Positions 47,860-60,889 of a stretch of DNA of 64,000 nucleotides are shown in pieces (positions within the stretch are counted from its first letter, which is position 1; the number at the start of each line of letters is the position of its first letter). A program made the translations under genes and the position numbers. A model generated the notes under the pieces. That model made no database searches, was not told where the DNA came from, and worked only from the letters and a program-made list of their open reading frames with translations. This DNA is from Taudactylus pleione (lineage: Eukaryota > Chordata > Amphibia > Anura > Myobatrachidae): assembly GCA_031769625.1 (NCBI GenBank), contig JAUIMM010000534.1, positions 12,291,001 through 12,355,000 on the forward strand, in the 5' to 3' direction.

Positions 47860-48897
47860 TATGGAGGAAGCCTACTGTCAGCCTCCTACACCGGGTGAGT
47901 AAAACGCGGAATTAGCGTGTCACCTGTGATCCTATTTGACCATTACCGCTATCTGACACATCCCTACTAGATGTTTGTGTCTGCTCCAATTTGACTGATG
48001 TCTTTGGACTAATATTAATTTAAAGCTTAAACGTGCGGTGATACAACCTCAGAACATTGTGGGGCAAACAAGGAGATCCTGTATGCTTGCTTTCCTACAA
48101 CTGTATAAACTTTGTTCAGGAAAAGAAGACCTTTTATACCTGCCCCTCTGTCACTATGTACACTTTTTTGGGACAATTAATGCTGGAATATTTATGTATG
48201 TCCAGTCTCGTGTCTAATATGTTTTGTATTGTAAAGCGGTATTAGGACTTTGTAACACTAATAACGATTGCTACTTTTACTTTGTAGTTTTAGAAATGTA
48301 TTTATACACCCATTTGTAATATAGATCATTCCACAGGAAGCTTGGTAGTATATATACCATATTTCTAATATAAAAGTTTTCAATAAATTAATTAATTTAT
48401 TTTTTTATCAAAGTGTGCTTTCTGGAATACTTTTTATAGTATTTAGTGTTTATTTACTTTCCTTTCCCTCCCTTGGGTGAGCGCTGGTTTCTCCCTGTTT
48501 TACATTGTACTAATTAAGTCACCTATTCTCAACCATTGATTTTTCTAAAACCTGAACTGTTGGGGAGCCTTGAGGACCGCATTTGGGAACCTCTGTTCTA
48601 GTAACTGATATATAATATAGAGAGCATTATAGTAACCTATAAACAATAGAGAACTTTCTAGAGATCTACATAAAATTCAGACAGTTTTCTTGCTGCTTTT
48701 GGTGCCTTTTTAATTTTCCATTCATACAGTTTGGTTGGTAATATTACCATTAAACAAAATGATATTCTTTTCTCAAGGATGGCACTGGTCTTAGACTATG
48801 CTAACTCATAAAAATTCTTATTAATAAATGTAGTCAGTAAAGACCAACAGTATATGTAAAAATATATAAAAAAAATGTATATAATAAGCAAGATATT
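47860..48897. other. no gene recognised
   Basis: AT-rich. A remnant of the CTCAACCATTGA...TTTGGGAACCTCTG hAT-like MITE occurs at about 48531-48598. No exon. Confidence 0.45.
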
Positions 48898-49117
48898 GGG
48901 CCATATGTAATAGGGTGAGAGTTTAGAAAATGTGAGAGTTTAGCAGTAAACTGTCACATTGGTTGAATTTTATCTTCAAAATGAGAAAAAAATCTGGATG
49001 AAAGTTTAAATCGTGATAGTTTTTTGAGTCTAGAAACATGCGAGTTTGCATGTTCGCTGACTCTATAGTCTATAAACTCTCACATTTTCTAAACTCTCAC
49101 CCTATTACATTTGGCCC
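48898..49117. mobile_element. 220-bp palindromic MITE with ATT duplication
   Basis: GGGCCATATGTAATAGGGTG and CACCCTATTACATTTGGCCC are inverted and the arms continue through GAGAGTTTAGAAAATGTGAG. Flanked by ATT at 48895-48897 and 49118-49120. Non-coding. Confidence 0.85.
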
Positions 49118-50082
49118 ATTGTGTCTGTCTGTCTGTTTTTTTGTCCTTTATGCACGGCCAGAGTTTTGGACCTAGCTCCACCAAATTTGGCATGGTGGTG
49201 TAGTTTGACCAGGATTAGGTTTTTGTCTAGGATTACACTTAGTCAGGGCCACACACTGTCACACAATCGCTGAATATGGGTGCATAACGGTGGGTTTCGT
49301 TCCAATCGAAATGAAATAGTAAACACATATGACCAATATGAGTGAGGTACAAATGAACACACTTTATTTACAAGTAACAAACAAACAATAAACAAACAAC
49401 ATACAAAGTATACAGTATACTCAACTTTTGTCTATTATTCAGATGACACCGGTAATTCATCATCAGCATAAGATGTACTTCATCTTATCTTCTGGGGAGC
49501 CCTCGTTTCACAACGCCCAGGTAGTTCAATTTATATTGCAGGCACCTCTTCTGCAGACTTAGAGATCCATGCATGAGCTAAAGGGTCATTTGTGTACCTC
49601 TGGTTTATATACCTTAGTATGGGGTGTTGGCTTGCCGGATGTTAAGCACATATCAGTTACATACAGTGCTAGGTATCAAGCACTCATTGGTTCAGCATAG
49701 CATTGACCAAACTTATCTCTCTTCCACATGCTCTGTAAGCACTAAGATATTACCAAAGACAACCAGTAATGACGTATCCTAATGTCGGGAGATGAACTCT
49801 ATTTCAAGGCTCCTTTGTGTGTAGAGTCTGGACATCACTGCTAATTACCCATAATGCTTAGCATCTCTACACATTTTACAATGGAATGTAGCTAACTGAT
49901 AAGAACATAGAAGCTATGAATGGCTCATTATACTTCTAGTTGCAATAGAAATGACAGGTAGAGCTAGGCCTCAATTTATATCTTCTTTGACCCCAAAAGG
50001 TCATTTGACCATTCTATGGAAAAGCAGCAACTGTATTAAGACAATCTCATTTCAAACCTCAAAGAGGCCTAGCAAGGGTATA
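49118..50082. other. repeat-like spacer
   Basis: It starts with a (TGTC)n-like stretch and the phrase CCAAATTTGGCATGGTGG, which has the look of a dispersed-repeat end. No coding exon recognised. Confidence 0.4.
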
Positions 50083-50478
50083 TACAGTCAGGTGCATAAA
50101 TATTGGGACATTGACAGAATTTTCATATTTTGGCCTCTATTCACCACCACAATGGCTTTGAAATGAAACAAACAAGATGTGCTTTAACTGCAGACTTTCA
50201 GATTTAATTTGAGGGTAATTACATCCAAATCAGATGAACGGTGTAGGAATTACAACGGTTTCTATATGTGCCTCCCACTTTTTAAGGGGCCAAAAGTAAT
50301 GGGACTATCAACTCAAAAGCTATTTCATGGACAGGCGAGGGCTATTCCCTCGTTATTTCGTTATCAATTAAGCAGGTAAAAGGTCTGGAGTTGATTCTAG
50401 GTGTGACATTTGCATTTGGAATCAGTTGCTGTCGACTCTCAATATGAGATCCAAAGAGCTGTCACTATCAGTGACAGT
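50083..50478 (+). mobile_element. Tc1/mariner 5' fragment
   Basis: The sequence opens with TA + CAGTCAGGTGCATAAATATTGGGACA, the terminal repeat of a Tc1-like family common in fish and frogs. It then follows the family's 5' non-coding part (CACCACAATGGCTTTGAAATG; AACGGTGTAGGAATTACAAC; GGGGCCAAAAGTAATGGGAC), up to ATCCAAAGAGCTGTCACTATCAGTGA. It stops before the transposase body, so it is an inactive truncated copy. Confidence 0.85.
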
Positions 50479-51452
50479 GACTATCACACACACACATCCT
50501 GCCAGCACTCATCAAACCCACACACACACACTCATCTTGAGAGACAGGCTGGCACCCAGAGGGAGAGGGAAGGGGTCATCACCATTGCTGCTGTTTCTAC
50601 CTCACTAACAAGTGACAGTGCAGTTCTGGGTGCTGGGGGAGTTCCTGCGTCAGCCTTGGTCATCAGTAGTCCCAGTCAGGACTGAAAGAGACAACCTTCA
50701 TTTTTTTTTTGGTGGACTCAGCAGCGCCCTCCAGTGGCTGGTGCCCTTAGGCAGCCGTCTATAGCCGTCTAATGGAAGCACCGGCCCTGCTTGCACCAAC
50801 GGTAGTTACGCCACTGTTTGCTTGCATGTTATCAAAGAATGGGTTCCCTTTCAGTGAATGGGGTTATAGTCGAGGACAATGTAAACAAATAAAGGCTGCA
50901 GATGTACTTCAGGGTCCAGTCTTCAATCCGGGCAATGCCTGGTATCCCAGTTAGTATGAAATGTATGATAATATTATTGACTTGGCATGAAAAAAATAAT
51001 AATTGATGTACACGTTAAAAACAAACAATCTACTACATGTACACCATCAGTTTGCAAGCAAAAAATAAATTATATTATTAAAAGAATTTTTATTTTTTTA
51101 AAATATTTTTTATTTTATTTTCATAAATAAGAACAGCGCTGCCTTGAAATGCTATTTCTCTGTTATCATCTTGCCTTTCCATGTATACTGTAAATGAAAT
51201 AAATACATATTTAGTAAAAATATTGAATTTTATTTTGATATACAAAGTAAATCAGACTTCAGATCTATGGGGTAATCCAACACATTTTTCACCATTCCAT
51301 TGACTTCTCAGTGTCTCTATATCCATTTCAGCTTCATGCACTCTAATTGGTGGATAGCTCCAGACATCCAGCAATCAGTGTATGGTCTACTTTGACCATT
51401 ATGGCAAATGCATACACCAATCAGAATTCTAGCAGTCATTTACAGTGTAGGA
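50479..51452. other. spacer with hAT 3' fragment
   Basis: A short (CA)n stretch is at 50486-50530. GGTAGTTACGCCACTG ending at 50816 is the right end of a hAT copy of the 24633 family whose left end is missing. No gene. Confidence 0.5.
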
Positions 51453-52445
51453 CAGTGGTTCCTAAACTTATTCACTTCAAGGCACCCTTAGTGTTTCATT
51501 GGTTTTCCGCGGCACCCCTAGGCCAAAAGCAAAAATCTAACTTTCTTTCGTAACAATAAGAAGCCGTTATAAAGAATGACATAAATAAATAAACTGAAAA
51601 CCAAAAATCAAGAGGTAATAATGCAGATATTTGAAAAAAAAATGATAAGCCACAAAAGCGCGCTTGTTGTTTTTTAATAACATCTGTATGATTTTCCGTT
51701 GCATTCTATGGTATAGCGATGTCAAAATCATTAGATGTTTGCAGATAACGTAGAGAAAAGTGATTTTTCTCTACTTTATCTGCTTTCATACATACTGATG
51801 TTTATTTAAGTGTCAAATAGCACTGGTTATAGCGCATGTGGCACTTACCACCTCTTCTTACATCTCCCCCATTGTTACTGACTATATTTAGCACTGGTCT
51901 GGGGTGGAAGGTAGTATTGAGGAATATTGTATTGATATTAATACTTATTACGTTGTTATAGATATTTTAACTGAAGAGAAAGTGCATAAGAAAAAAGTAT
52001 GCAAGTCTTATGCACTTTATCTCTATTTAAAATATCTATAACCATGTAATAATAACTTTACCATGGTCTGCAATACACCCACCCCACACCAGTGCTAAAT
52101 ATACAGACTATTTAATAATTAAAAACATAATGATAAAAATAAATATAGGGGCAAAATAAATATTAAATTACATGTATTCAATTTTAATAAATAATAACAT
52201 CTACACTCCCTCAAAACTTCAAACACACTGTGTCCCAGAATGTCACTGACCAAGGCAGAGGAGAGTCCAGGAGCCACGCTGTGAGGTGCAGGCTGAAGGA
52301 GAAGAAGAAAAGACTAGAATCCAGGAAGAGTAGGAGGGGATGAGTACACGGCTCTGACTGTGACAGACTCAGTCAGTGAGAGGCAGCAGCACAACATGGG
52401 GCCGGCTGTGTGTGGGAGCCGCGACTCACACTTTGGAAACCGCTG
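51453..52445. mobile_element. 993-bp hAT non-autonomous element with 8-bp duplication
   Basis: Ends CAGTGGTTCCTAAACTTATTC and TTTGGAAACCGCTG are inverted, flanked by exact GTGTAGGA copies at 51445-51452 and 52446-52453. A large internal inverted repeat (about 51885-52110, GTTATAGATATTTTAA and flanks) lies in the middle. The right part is GC-richer. No transposase frame. Confidence 0.88.
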
Positions 52446-52453
52446 GTGTAGGA

Positions 52454-53002
52454 CATAAATAAAGGTGTATATAAAGATGTAGGGCGCTAGCCAGTCAAAG
52501 GGTGTTTTTAATTGTATAACAAATATTCATACCATATAATAAAATAAAACCATACAGTATATAGAAAAATTATAAAAATAAATATCAAATAACAGAGCAA
52601 AAAAAATATATATATATATAAAATCGGCATGTACCAAATATATTGCATAAATGCTACAGATATATATCTCAACATTTCATATAGCACCATTCAGTTCTGC
52701 ACAGCAGAAAAAAGTATCATAAAACTAATTAAAATATTTGTAACATCAAAGTGTCCAAATGTAACTCCATTTGAAAAGGATATTATAATTTGTATCTTTG
52801 GGTGAGAAAGAAAAGTGCATATAGCACTGTCTCAGTATATTTGTTTTTTTTAATAAAGTTTTTTTCTTTATTGACAAATTCAAAAACTTACATTGTTACA
52901 AAGTTCTTTTGTATATTATAAAATTGTTACATAGTCTGTATTAAACAAAGAAATATAAGACGCTGTGGTATCTCTTTGTTTCATAATTAAACAACTCCAC
53001 CT
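52454..53002. other. no gene recognised
   Basis: Very AT-rich spacer with a short TA run at about 52605-52620. Confidence 0.5.
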
Positions 53003-54432
53003 ATCAGGCACAGAAACAGACAAATCTCAGGTGCACAACTCCAAATTATTAATAATATATATAAATGCAATAAAATTTTGCAATCAATAGAGGTTTTTAG
53101 CATAATCATGGCCAACGTTATGGGCCTACCCACCATATCCAGGTAACCTCTTTCGGGTAGGTCCCTAATATTCTAGGGTTCAAATCCAGAGTGCAGGATC
53201 CCCCAAAACTGGCCCAGCCAAGCTGCCCCAGGGCACCACCATAGTAAGAAAAGTGCAGTGTAAAGAGATAGTTAGGAGCAGCTGCAGCTGCATATAAGGA
53301 ATGAAAATAAAGTGAAGTACATATATATTAAACACACAGTGGAGGGTTAAAATGTGTTATAAAGGAAAATGTGTTAAAGTATGGTGCCCTAAGACAGATC
53401 AACCAATGCAATCTAGGGGGACCCACGCCCCAAAAATGAACCAAAGTTGCACTACAGTATATAACTTGTAGGACTTACCTAGAATTGTGCCTAATACAGT
53501 GTGCATATACATTACCATACTCCATGCTTTTAAACCAATAAGGAAGGGTGCTAATCCAGAATGGTGGCGTCTCCTTTCCCTCAGATGTGCAATAAAGCAC
53601 ATTAAATGGGGTATATGGGAGAGATTTCTGGACTTCACAACCTGACTATATATATGATGGGAGGTGCTACCTGATGAGACAAATTACAGGCACAGAAACA
53701 GACAAATCTCAGGTGCACAACTCCAAATTATTAATATATATAAATGCAATAAAATTTTGCAATTAATAGAGGTTTTTAGCATAATCATGGCCAAGGTTAT
53801 GGGCCTACCCACCATATCCAGGTAACCTCTTTCGGGTAGGTCCCTAACATACTAGGGTTCAAATCCAGAGTGCAGGACCCCCCAAAACTGGCCCAGCCAA
53901 GCTGCCCCAGGGCACCACCATAATAAGAAAAGTGCAGTGTAAAGAGATAGTTAGGAGCAGCTGCATATAATGAAAATAAAAAAGTGAAGTACATATATAT
54001 TAAACACACAGTGAAGGTTAAAATGTGTTATAAAGGAAAATGTGTTATAATGCGGTGCCCTGAGACAGATCAACCAATGCAATCTAGGGGGACCCACGCC
54101 CCAAAAATGAACCAAAGTTGGACTACAGTATATAACTTGTAGGACTTACCTAGAATTGTGCCTAATACAGTGTGCATATACATTACCATACTCCATGCTT
54201 TTAAACCAATAAGGAAGGGTGCTAATCCAGAATGGGGGCATCTACTTTCCCTCAGAAGTGCAATAAAGCACATTAAATGGGGTATATGGGAGAGATTTCT
54301 GGACTGCACAACCTGACTATATATATGATGGGAGGTGCTACCTGATGAGACTAATTCCAGGCAAAGAAGCAGAGAAATCTCTGGTGCACAACTCCAAATT
54401 ATTAATAATATATATAAATGCAATAAAAAAAA
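53003..54432. repeat. ~0.68-kb tandem repeat, 2.1 copies
   Basis: The block starting CAGGCACAGAAACAGACAAATC at about 53008 repeats at about 53687 and begins a third time at about 54357. Offset is about 679 bp (53101 matches 53780) with a few small differences. Each copy contains GTATATAACTTGTAGGACTTACC and an ATATATA stretch. Tandem long terminal units of this size are seen in Penelope-like elements, but no reverse transcriptase was recognised. Confidence 0.85.
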
Positions 54433-55431
54433 ATTTGACGCATTTATGACTCATCGTATTTTGTATGTGATGCATCCCGCCACTCATCGCAAGCATAACA
54501 GCCTTTACTAATGCCATATGCTTGAAAAAAAATCACCAAGGACATCTCTCTCGCTAAGAGCTTTTTTGTGATAGATGGAATTCCGGGTTTAGGACCCAGG
54601 AGTCCTTCTGCGCATACATTGAGTGACGCACGTGCCACAGGTGATGCTAGGAGGGATCCAATTGGACATTCAGTTTGAAAAAGTCTGCAGCTAGTGGACG
54701 AAACGTGTCACTGTTCCCCACCTATCGTCAAATCCAGCTGCCTGACCTAAAAGGAAAATTTGTGAAGTCCAGCCTGCGTTCTGTTGCCGCTGATTGATGA
54801 GGTTCCAATTGCTCCGTCTTACCTCTGGGCATGTGCACTGCCCGCTACACTTGGGAGATATGAGCGCTATTAGCTGCTAGCTGCTGGATGTACCTATCCG
54901 TTGACTGGAATCCACATCAGCTGCCTCCACCTTAGCGAGACTTCCCCTGCTCCATTCTCATGACCGGATAAAGTGCACAGCTATCTGACACCCCAGAGAA
55001 TTGGAAATGAATCAGCTTTTTACATCTATAAAGTTATTACTGCCGCTGTACTGGGGAGTTCAAATTTCCAGTGATAGTGGTGATCTTGCAGGTTTCGGAC
55101 CCACACGTTAGCCTCAGGCTGGCAGGCTCAAGTTTCAACTGTTTAGTCTTTTAAGAATATCAATAAAGCTATAAAAACCTTTTTTGGTGGCCGTCTGAAG
55201 CTGTAAGTTTAACAGGAACACCCAGATGGATACAGTGTTTTAATATCTACAAGGATTAATCTGCTAGCAATTGTTACACAATAACTAACATCATGGGCAT
55301 TTTATTACAAGGACTATTTACTATTTTATTCTGCTAAAATTATTGAATTGTGATTTTACATGTGTTTTATTATAATTCTTAAATTGATATATATATCTAT
55401 TAAGAACTGATTGTGTTTATATAACTACTAA
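54433..55431. other. possible retroelement remnant, no intact gene
   Basis: Directly after the tandem block. At 54671-54704 CAGTTTGAAAAAGTC + TGCAGCTAGTG + GACGAAAC shows a short stem followed by GAAAC, reminiscent of a decayed hammerhead core. No open frame of convincing length. Confidence 0.35.
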
Positions 55432-55965
55432 GGGCCTAATTCACTACAGATCGTTATTGCTATCGCAGCTGCGATTACGCACGCAGTTCAACTGCGATAG
55501 TTTGCTAATCCATTGTGATCGCTGTACTGTCACAGCACTACACAAAGACGCCCACTTTACCTTACACACATCCATAATGTTTAGCAAGACTGCAAAACCA
55601 TCGGTACAATCGAGTCCCATTGCAGCATCATGCACACTTGCACAAGGTCAGACCTCACTCAGAAATTGCTGACTTCAGCGCACGTATTGAGGCCTCAGGC
55701 TGCGTAAGCAATCGCAGTGGGTAATTTATGCACACCCCTGCAACAGCGTTGAAACGCACTGGCACCCCTGCATTTCGCCAATCACCCCCCGTCACCACCC
55801 ACAAATGGCACTTTCTGTCAATCACTCTGCGATGGGTCTGTGAAGTCACTGCGATCACAGTGGAGTACTCACGCACGCGCAGTGCGATGTATATGCATGC
55901 CTAGGATGCATCAATCGGCCAATTGTGTGCGTATTAGCAACTGCGATCCTTGCTGAATCAGGCCC
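55432..55965. mobile_element. 534-bp GGGCCTAATTCA MITE with TAA duplication
   Basis: Left GGGCCTAATTCACTACAGATCG and right GCTGAATCAGGCCC are inverted, flanked by TAA at 55429-55431 and 55966-55968. Subterminal GCAGCTGCGATTACGCACGC blocks are repeated inverted. Complete non-coding copy of the family seen at 36776-37287, with truncated ones at 5986-6065 and 59569-59765. Confidence 0.85.
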
Positions 55966-56146
55966 TAAGTTCAGTCTCATATCTATAGAAAATAAATTAG
56001 CAGTTTATACTATCTCCAACTGATGTGTAATCCTTCTCTGGTTGAATCAGCGCTACTCTTTTCACCTGACTCTACAATCTCTGTTAGATACATTTTTAGG
56101 AATCCCCACCTAAATCCAATAGGTTCAAACCACATAAATACCTAAT

Positions 56147-56407
56147 GGGCCCCATACATCAGCGATGGATTGCCGCAATTCCGCGATGCTGCAACCTGGG
56201 ATCGCAAGATCGCAGAAATCCAACATGTTGGATTTTCCCAATTTGACGATCGAGATCAAAAAATGATCGCGATCGTCAAATCGGGGACATTTAACATGTC
56301 AAATGTCAGCGATCCGGCGACGGATCGCTGAACATCGATGGTGGGGGATCGGAAATTTCCGATCACATCCCTGCATCGCGACAATCAGTCGCTGATGTAT
56401 GGGCACC
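56147..56407. mobile_element. MITE with GGGCCCCATACATCAGCGA ends
   Basis: The right end TCGCTGATGTATGGGCACCT is the inverse of the left. The interior is rich in GATCGCGATCG and GGATCGCTGA repeats. About 261 bp, non-coding. Confidence 0.8.
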
Positions 56408-56570
56408 TTTATACTTCCATAAACTGAATTTTATGTTTGAGCTAACTTCATATGTATTTTTTAGTAGAGGTATATGAGGAGATACACTAATACACAATTC
56501 TAGATACCCCCTATACCACTATTGTAAGTAGATTCAATGATATTTTGAATAGGTGCAATCAGCTAACATT

Positions 56571-57119
56571 GGCCCTCATTCAGAGCCGTACGCTCTGAGC
56601 AGAGCGCACGCTCTGACTGAGGGCCGGGCTCCATTTTCATGGAGCGTCCTCCTGGACGCTCGTATAGCTGTGGGTCACCACCCACTGGCTATACGAGCGT
56701 GCATTTTGATGGCCGCGATGGTCGTGACCATCGCGACCATCGAAATTGCGAGCCGGAGCCTGCGGTTGAGGTTTTCAACCGCAAACTCCGGAGTGATTTT
56801 GGCTCTATCAGAGCCAAAATCACTCCCACTGACATCACTAGTGATGTCAGTGGGCCGGCTTCTGACGGGAGGCGTTCCCGTGGGAACGCCCCCGTCAGGG
56901 AGGCACGCCCCCGGCACGCCCACCAAAGGGGGCGTGCTGTCAATCAACATTGACAGCACGCCCCCTTTGATCGGACACAACGAGCGAAGGAAAGTACTTC
57001 GCTCGTCGTGTCTGGCGCATGCGCACGACGGAGCTCCCTCCGTCGTGCGCATGCTCAGTGCAGACCATCGACCCACTTGCGAGCGGACAGCCGCTCGCGA
57101 GTGGGTCTGAATCAGGCCC
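56571..57119. mobile_element. 549-bp 'string of hairpins' MITE, copy B (ATT duplication)
   Basis: Same length, orientation and hairpin order as copy A at 46461-47009, with only scattered differences. Flanked by ATT at 56568-56570 and 57120-57122. Several differences are in single arms (e.g. CCCACTGGCT for CCCACAGGCT), so they slightly weaken hairpins. Open frames inside mirror those of copy A. Confidence 0.88.
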
Positions 57120-58108
57120 ATTATTTGCTATTGCTGTGATATCAGAAAACTCCTGGCATATCTAACCAATCATATACTGTATGATCTTTTTCTTATTTAC
57201 AGTATATAGGTTTTTTGCTATAACTGATATGTCATTTAATAGTAACACTGTTGTTTATTAATCTACCTTTTCTGACTTGTCTGTTCTATACTGTATATAG
57301 AAGTCTGAGTAACGTTATACTTAAAAGATACGGTGCCGATACTTGCACAAGCAATGGATTTTTGGGATACCTATTTCTGAAAATTATGTAGAAACTGTTT
57401 GGCCCCGCTAGTTTACACCATCTTCAGAAGGTGTAAACGGCTTTAATCTTATGGGCTTTACTCGCAGGAGAGAGATCTTCCGATCCCTCTCCTGTAGCCT
57501 CCAGCCAGTTTCGGAAACTGACACTGCGCACATACAGTGTCAGATTCTTCTGGACAAATACTTCTCACAAAATTAAAGGGAAGTAACTTGCATGGACAGC
57601 ATTTATCGCTACTGTTGTCCCTGCGGGTTCAGTTTAGTACATAGCAGGGATATTTTCATTCAAAGTGAAAATATCTACCGTGTTGCAGATTGCTAATAAT
57701 TGCACTGCCTCAATTATTAATAAATAGACCCCCTGGTCTTATTCATTTGACTAATCAGATCAATATATTAAACTCTTACTCAAAGAATTATAGATTTCTT
57801 TCCATTTATTGGGGCATACTTTATTTCTATTTATTTTTATTTGTATGTCTCATGCCCCTCAACTAAGGATATCACTATAACTATGATCGACCTGTCAATC
57901 TAATCCTCTGTATAAGGATTACATATACAGTACACACAGATACTAGAAAGAGGCTTCCGTGACACAGTAAGGGCGAATCTTCATGGTCCAATCAACTGAA
58001 CAAAAGAAAACTGCAAAAACTAGGAGAGGATGCAGAAGGGGACATGGGATCTCCCCAAAAAAACACCAACAGGAGACAAACACTAATGGGAAAACAAATG
58101 GAATCTTT
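57120..58108. other. spacer between inverted element copies
   Basis: AT-rich with a probable truncated MITE (about 57400-57735, ending ATTATTAATAAATAGACCCCC). No gene. Confidence 0.45.
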
Positions 58109-58646
58109 GGGCCTGATTCAGACCCACTCGCGAGCGGCTGTCCGCTCGCAAGTGGGTCGATGTTCTGCACTGAGCATGCGCACGACGGAGGGAGCTCCGT
58201 CATGCGCATGCGCCAGACGCGACGAGCGAAGGACTTTCCTTCGCTCGTTGTGTCTGATCAAAGGGGGCGTGCTGTCGATGTTGATTGACAGCACGCCCCC
58301 TTTGGTGGGCGTGCCTCCCTGACGGGGGCGTTCCTAAGGGAACGCCTCCCGTCAGAAGCCGGCCCACTGACATCACTAGTGATGTCAGTGGGAGTGATTT
58401 TGGCTCTGATAGAGCCAAAATCACTCCGGGCCTTGCGGTTGAAAACCTCAACCGCAGGCTCCGGCTCGCAGTTTCGATGGTCGCGATGGTCAAGACCATC
58501 GCGGCCATCAAACTGCACGCTCGTATAGGCTGTGGGTGGTGACCCACAGCTATACGAGCGTCCAGGAGGACGCTCCATAGTTATGGAGGCCGGCCCTCAT
58601 TCAGAGCGTGCGCTCTGCTCAGAGCGTACGGCTCTGAATGAGGGCC
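58109..58646. mobile_element. 538-bp 'string of hairpins' MITE, copy C, inverted (TTT duplication)
   Basis: Reverse-complement orientation relative to copies A and B: it starts GGGCCTGATTCAGACCCACTC and ends GCTCTGAATGAGGGCC. Flanked by TTT at 58106-58108 and 58647-58649. It keeps the same hairpin order with a small deletion near the GGCGTGCCTCC segment. Non-coding. Confidence 0.87.
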
Positions 58647-58649
58647 TTT

Positions 58650-59270
58650 ATCCTCAGTGACATGCAACTGAAACAAGACCACATCTTATTCCTTAACAAG
58701 GGCCTGAAATTCACACCCCACATAGGCCTTAACAAATATGAGACCTACCTAGACCTACAGTGGGACCTGACGGGTGCGCTGCCGGATCAGAGTGGATGCC
58801 GCTGAGAAGGATTGTCACCAGGTAGAGGAGCTGCGCCAGCTGCTGAAGAGGACCCGGAGGAAGAGGAGTGGCCACCAAGGAGACCGCACACTGGGATCTG
58901 TCACCCGTAGAGGACGGCCCTGGGTGGTGACCTTTGTTTGGGCCTAAAGATCCGCTGCTGCTGTGGGGAAATCACGGGATGCCAAAACCCTGTGTAGGAG
59001 CATCCCCTACCTGAGTCAGGAGCCACAGAGAGCACAAGTGCGGCCCGGTGCGATGCTCTGCATCCCTGGCTGTGCAGTTCCAGTATCCCAGTTATTGTAT
59101 TGGGCAGAAGAGCCCCTGCAGGTGGTGAGAACTGCTGCTGCCCCATTTCCCCCCAGTAACTGGTGGCTGTAGCCCGTTCCTCCCTTACCTTCCCTTGAGC
59201 ATGGGTATTGAGCAGGGCTCTCCTAATAGGGGTTAAAGCTGCCTCGTGTAGCTGGGGAAGTAGGCTTAAG
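58650..59270. other. no gene recognised
   Basis: GC-richer spacer with short frames only; no homology recognised. Confidence 0.45.
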
Positions 59271-59765
59271 CTGGGTACACACCTGAAAGATATGTCTGCA
59301 GATCAACCGATCTGCAGATATATCTGCAGATGGTGGTTGTTCATACACACTGAACAACCATCACTGCCATCTAAATATATATCTGTTGTGAGGACATTGG
59401 CCAATTAATCTTTTACTCTGTACACACTGGCAGATCGTCTTTGTGAAATGTGCCAAATCTTCCTGTCATTTACATAGTGGGCTGGCCTACTGAAGAGCAC
59501 ACAGGGAAAGGAAATAGGTCCTCTATTCTCCTGTTATCCTCTGCTGCTGTATCAGCATCTGTGTCATAGGGCCTGACTCATTACGGATCACAACTGCAAT
59601 TACGCACGCAGACGGCCGATTGTTGCTTCGCATCGCAGTGCGTGAAGGCTCCAATGTGATCACACTGTGATTGCAGTGTCCGCGCAGACCCATCGTAGAG
59701 TAATTGACAGGAAGTGACCGTTTGGTTGTGTTGACAGGGTGGTTGGCGAAACGCAGGCGTGTCAT
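59271..59765. mobile_element. CTGGGTACACAC element end plus truncated GGGCCTGACTCA MITE
   Basis: At 59271 CTGGGTACACACCTGAAAGATATGTC starts a segment with GATCTGCAGATATATCTGCAGATC-type hairpins and GGTTGTTCATACACACTGAACAACC. A matching inverse end (ATATCTGTCAGTGTGTACCCACCAG) is at 63860-63884. A truncated copy of the 55432 MITE family starts at 59569 and fades by about 59765. Confidence 0.5.
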
Positions 59766-60885
59766 CGTTAAGTGTGTACCCATTATAAGCACTGACCAAG
59801 CCTCATGTTGGTCATAGTACTGTACCCGCATCCTCCTTCCACCCTCCCCCAACAGTGTCTTGGGCCCCCCTGTGTACTGCCCAAACACATCTGCCAGAGG
59901 TCCGGCACTTTCAGATATTTAAAAAAACAAACCAGATAGAATTATAATTTAATATTGTTTTATTTGAATGTCATTTATATTTATACAGTATGCATACATG
60001 GATACCCCCCTCTCTCTCCCTATGCATTCCCCGATCCTCTCTTTCTCCCTGTCTGTCCCCCCTCTCTATAAAAGTTTTCACATGTATAAAGATTTTTTAT
60101 TAACACATTTTTATATATATATATATATTTCAGCACTGCAGCACGCGCACATGATGAATACAAGACTGAGCGGAGCAGCCCTCAGGTGGCCATTTTAAAG
60201 AAAATATTTTATTCCACAAAAAATGTTTTTTATATTTTGAAGTGGGCAATAAGACAAGGTTTTTAAAGACAAACAAACAAAAAAAAAGTATACTAATGTC
60301 TCCATCTATTTACAGGTCCAGTCTCTGTAATATAGATTTTCTAAAATGGCTACGTGAGAGCTTCTCCAACCAGACTTCTAATCAGTATGGGTGTGTACTG
60401 CACAGTCGAAAAAAAAATAATATAAAAAAAATATATATATATTATTATTATTTTTTTTGCATATTGGCCCCTGGTTGACACTCCCACTCTAGGATCCCTC
60501 TGACAGTGCCTCACAATAGTCATATTCCCCACCCCCTTATCTACCCATTGGCCAGGATGGGACTCGCTAGGGGCACCATCCCGCCAGTACACCTGTGACC
60601 AGATGGTAGAATTGCCCGCTTGGCGTCACAACATGTAGCGGGTCACAGGGCCACACATGATGTAGGTGCCTCCAAAGCAACCTCTACTGACCAGCGGTCA
60701 CCTGGCCGCCTGTTGGTTCCCACCTGAACTGCTCCATATCATTACAAAGTCGCAGTCATGACGTCACAATACTGCCGGAGAGAAGACTCGCGGAGAGTTT
60801 AACCATACATAAGGAGCCGAGTAGACGGGAACAGGTGAAGAGAAAAAAAGGTAATTGAACAACAGGGATAGCAGGAGAAAAGGAC
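59766..60885. other. no gene recognised
   Basis: CT-rich tract at about 60005-60070, a short (TA)n at 60112-60128 and an AT-rich stretch at 60415-60460. No exon. Confidence 0.5.
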
Positions 60886-60889
60886 GGGG

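Noticed and set aside
50083..50478. Active Tc1/mariner transposon
   Set aside because: Only the 5' terminal and leader part is present; the sequence diverges before any transposase domain and no right end was found.
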